Source of the DNA: Serinus canaria
Taxonomy: Eukaryota > Chordata > Aves > Passeriformes > Fringillidae
Reading direction: 5' to 3'
Length of the DNA: 64,000 nucleotides
Assembly: GCF_022539315.1 (NCBI RefSeq)
Contig: NC_066319.1
Location: 26,374,093-26,438,092, forward strand
Part shown: positions 62,968 to 64,000 of the stretch, piece after piece
Numbering within the stretch: the stretch's first letter is position 1
Layout of the letters: the number at the start of each line of letters is the position of its first letter
Notes under the pieces: generated by a model
What the model saw: the letters and a program-made list of their open reading frames with translations, nothing else
What the model was told of the DNA's origin: nothing
Databases searched by the model: none
Position numbers and translations under genes: made by a program

Positions 62968-64000
62968 CTAGGAAGAAAAAAAATAGAGACAGATAATAGA
63001 TGAATACACACAAGTGTCAATATGTTCACATATTAATGCAATAACCCAACCAGAAAATTCATATCCTATTTCTTTGTCTTTCCTTCCATGTTTTCACTTC
63101 TACTGAACTCCCAATAAATTTGAAGAAAATGTTAAGAGAAACAGGCATCCAACTTAGCATATCTGAACAGTGGCCTACATTCTCCAAAGAGATGTTAATC
63201 TTAATTTATCATGTAAAATATATTAATTTTTAGCAAGAATCTTCCAATCATGTCACCTACTCACAGAATTTCAGCATTGTCTTGTTGGTCACAAGGAAAA
63301 AAAACAACCAAGGATTTAAAGATTTGAGTTCAGCACAAAGCACAGTTAGCTCCAGATAATTTTTTCTCACCAATTTCACTAGACATTCACTGCCTGTATG
63401 CTCTTTTCCTATTAAATGAAGGTTTAAGTAGGGATGGGTCAGGGAGAATACAAGTTTTATAAAAAGTTGCCAGGAAGAAGTGATGCAAATGAAATTTTCT
63501 TAATGTGCAGAAACTTGCTCGAAGTTTTATGTAAGCATCATTCAGCTGACAGGAAACTTAGCAATATATGTCAGATATAACAAATCATATTTGCATCTAT
63601 TGAAAACACAAAGATTTGCTTATTTTTTCCTCATTTACAAATTCTGACAGTTCAGAGTTCTAATGATATTTGTCATACAGAGCAATATCAAAAATAGGTA
63701 ATTGAATTTCAGGAATAAATTCAAAGAAAAATAGAAAATAGTAAGAACAAAAGCATGAAATTATCAGGAAGGCACTCTCCTCATATTAACCTATTAACAA
63801 TAGATCTAATAAGAATTTCACAATAAAAAATAGTTTTCTCATACCGTCTGTCTTTCATTTTCTTGTTTGTTGAAAATATATTAAATACATGAAAACTGCT
63901 ATTGAAGGACTTAAAAATATACTCTACAATTAGTATCTATTCTTTTAGATTAATCATATGACAATATTAATTGCCATTAGTCAAGCACATTATGTCATAT
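62968..64000. other. TTBK2 intron (partial)
   Basis: Upstream of the DFG exon on the minus strand. I looked for the exon carrying the HRD catalytic loop (HSVGFLHRDIKP-like) and did not find it, so it is beyond the window. Confidence 0.65.

Overview
This window looks like a piece of an avian nuclear chromosome. It has multi-exon genes with GT-AG introns, an AT-rich background, one sharp CpG island, CR1 LINE fragments whose ends resemble the bird CR1 3' terminus, and LTR sequences of avian type. One further dispersed repeat (about 61.1 kb) resembles a family I associate with Neoaves, so a neoavian bird (possibly a songbird) is the best guess. The lineage is inferred, not proved. Nothing bacterial (operons, CRISPR, insertion sequences) is present.

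Three protein genes are visible. (1) CDAN1 (codanin-1), minus strand: its first four coding exons lie between 9265 and 1090, and the rest runs off the left edge. (2) An uncharacterised two-exon gene on the plus strand (9604-11491, 370 aa) encodes an N-terminal Myb/SANT-like domain and a C-terminal coiled coil. It is head-to-head with CDAN1 across a 338-bp CpG-island promoter. (3) TTBK2 (tau tubulin kinase 2), minus strand, fills 22290-62967. Its coding exons run from the middle of the kinase domain (DFG motif) to the stop codon; the upstream exons lie beyond the right edge. The TTBK2 3' UTR probably extends down to about 15.2 kb. The order CDAN1-TTBK2, both on the same strand, matches human 15q15.2.

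Region by region: 1-9265 is the 5' part of CDAN1, including a 631-bp solo LTR at 3875-4505 inside intron 2. 9266-9603 is the shared promoter. 9604-11800 is the Myb/SANT gene. 11.8-15.2 kb is intergenic DNA between convergent 3' ends. 15.2-22.3 kb is the probable TTBK2 3' UTR. 22.3-63.0 kb holds TTBK2 exons and introns, including a 14.4-kb intron inside the kinase domain. 63.0-64.0 kb is TTBK2 intron.

The two most notable points are the uncharacterised Myb/SANT gene and a 249-bp open, in-frame, phase 0/0 exon at 34726-34974 in a TTBK2 intron. That exon would add 83 residues that are absent from the human TTBK2 protein as I know it. The genes share a neighbourhood but no evident pathway: codanin-1 acts in histone chaperone/erythroid biology, TTBK2 in ciliogenesis and microtubule regulation, and the third protein is presumably nuclear.
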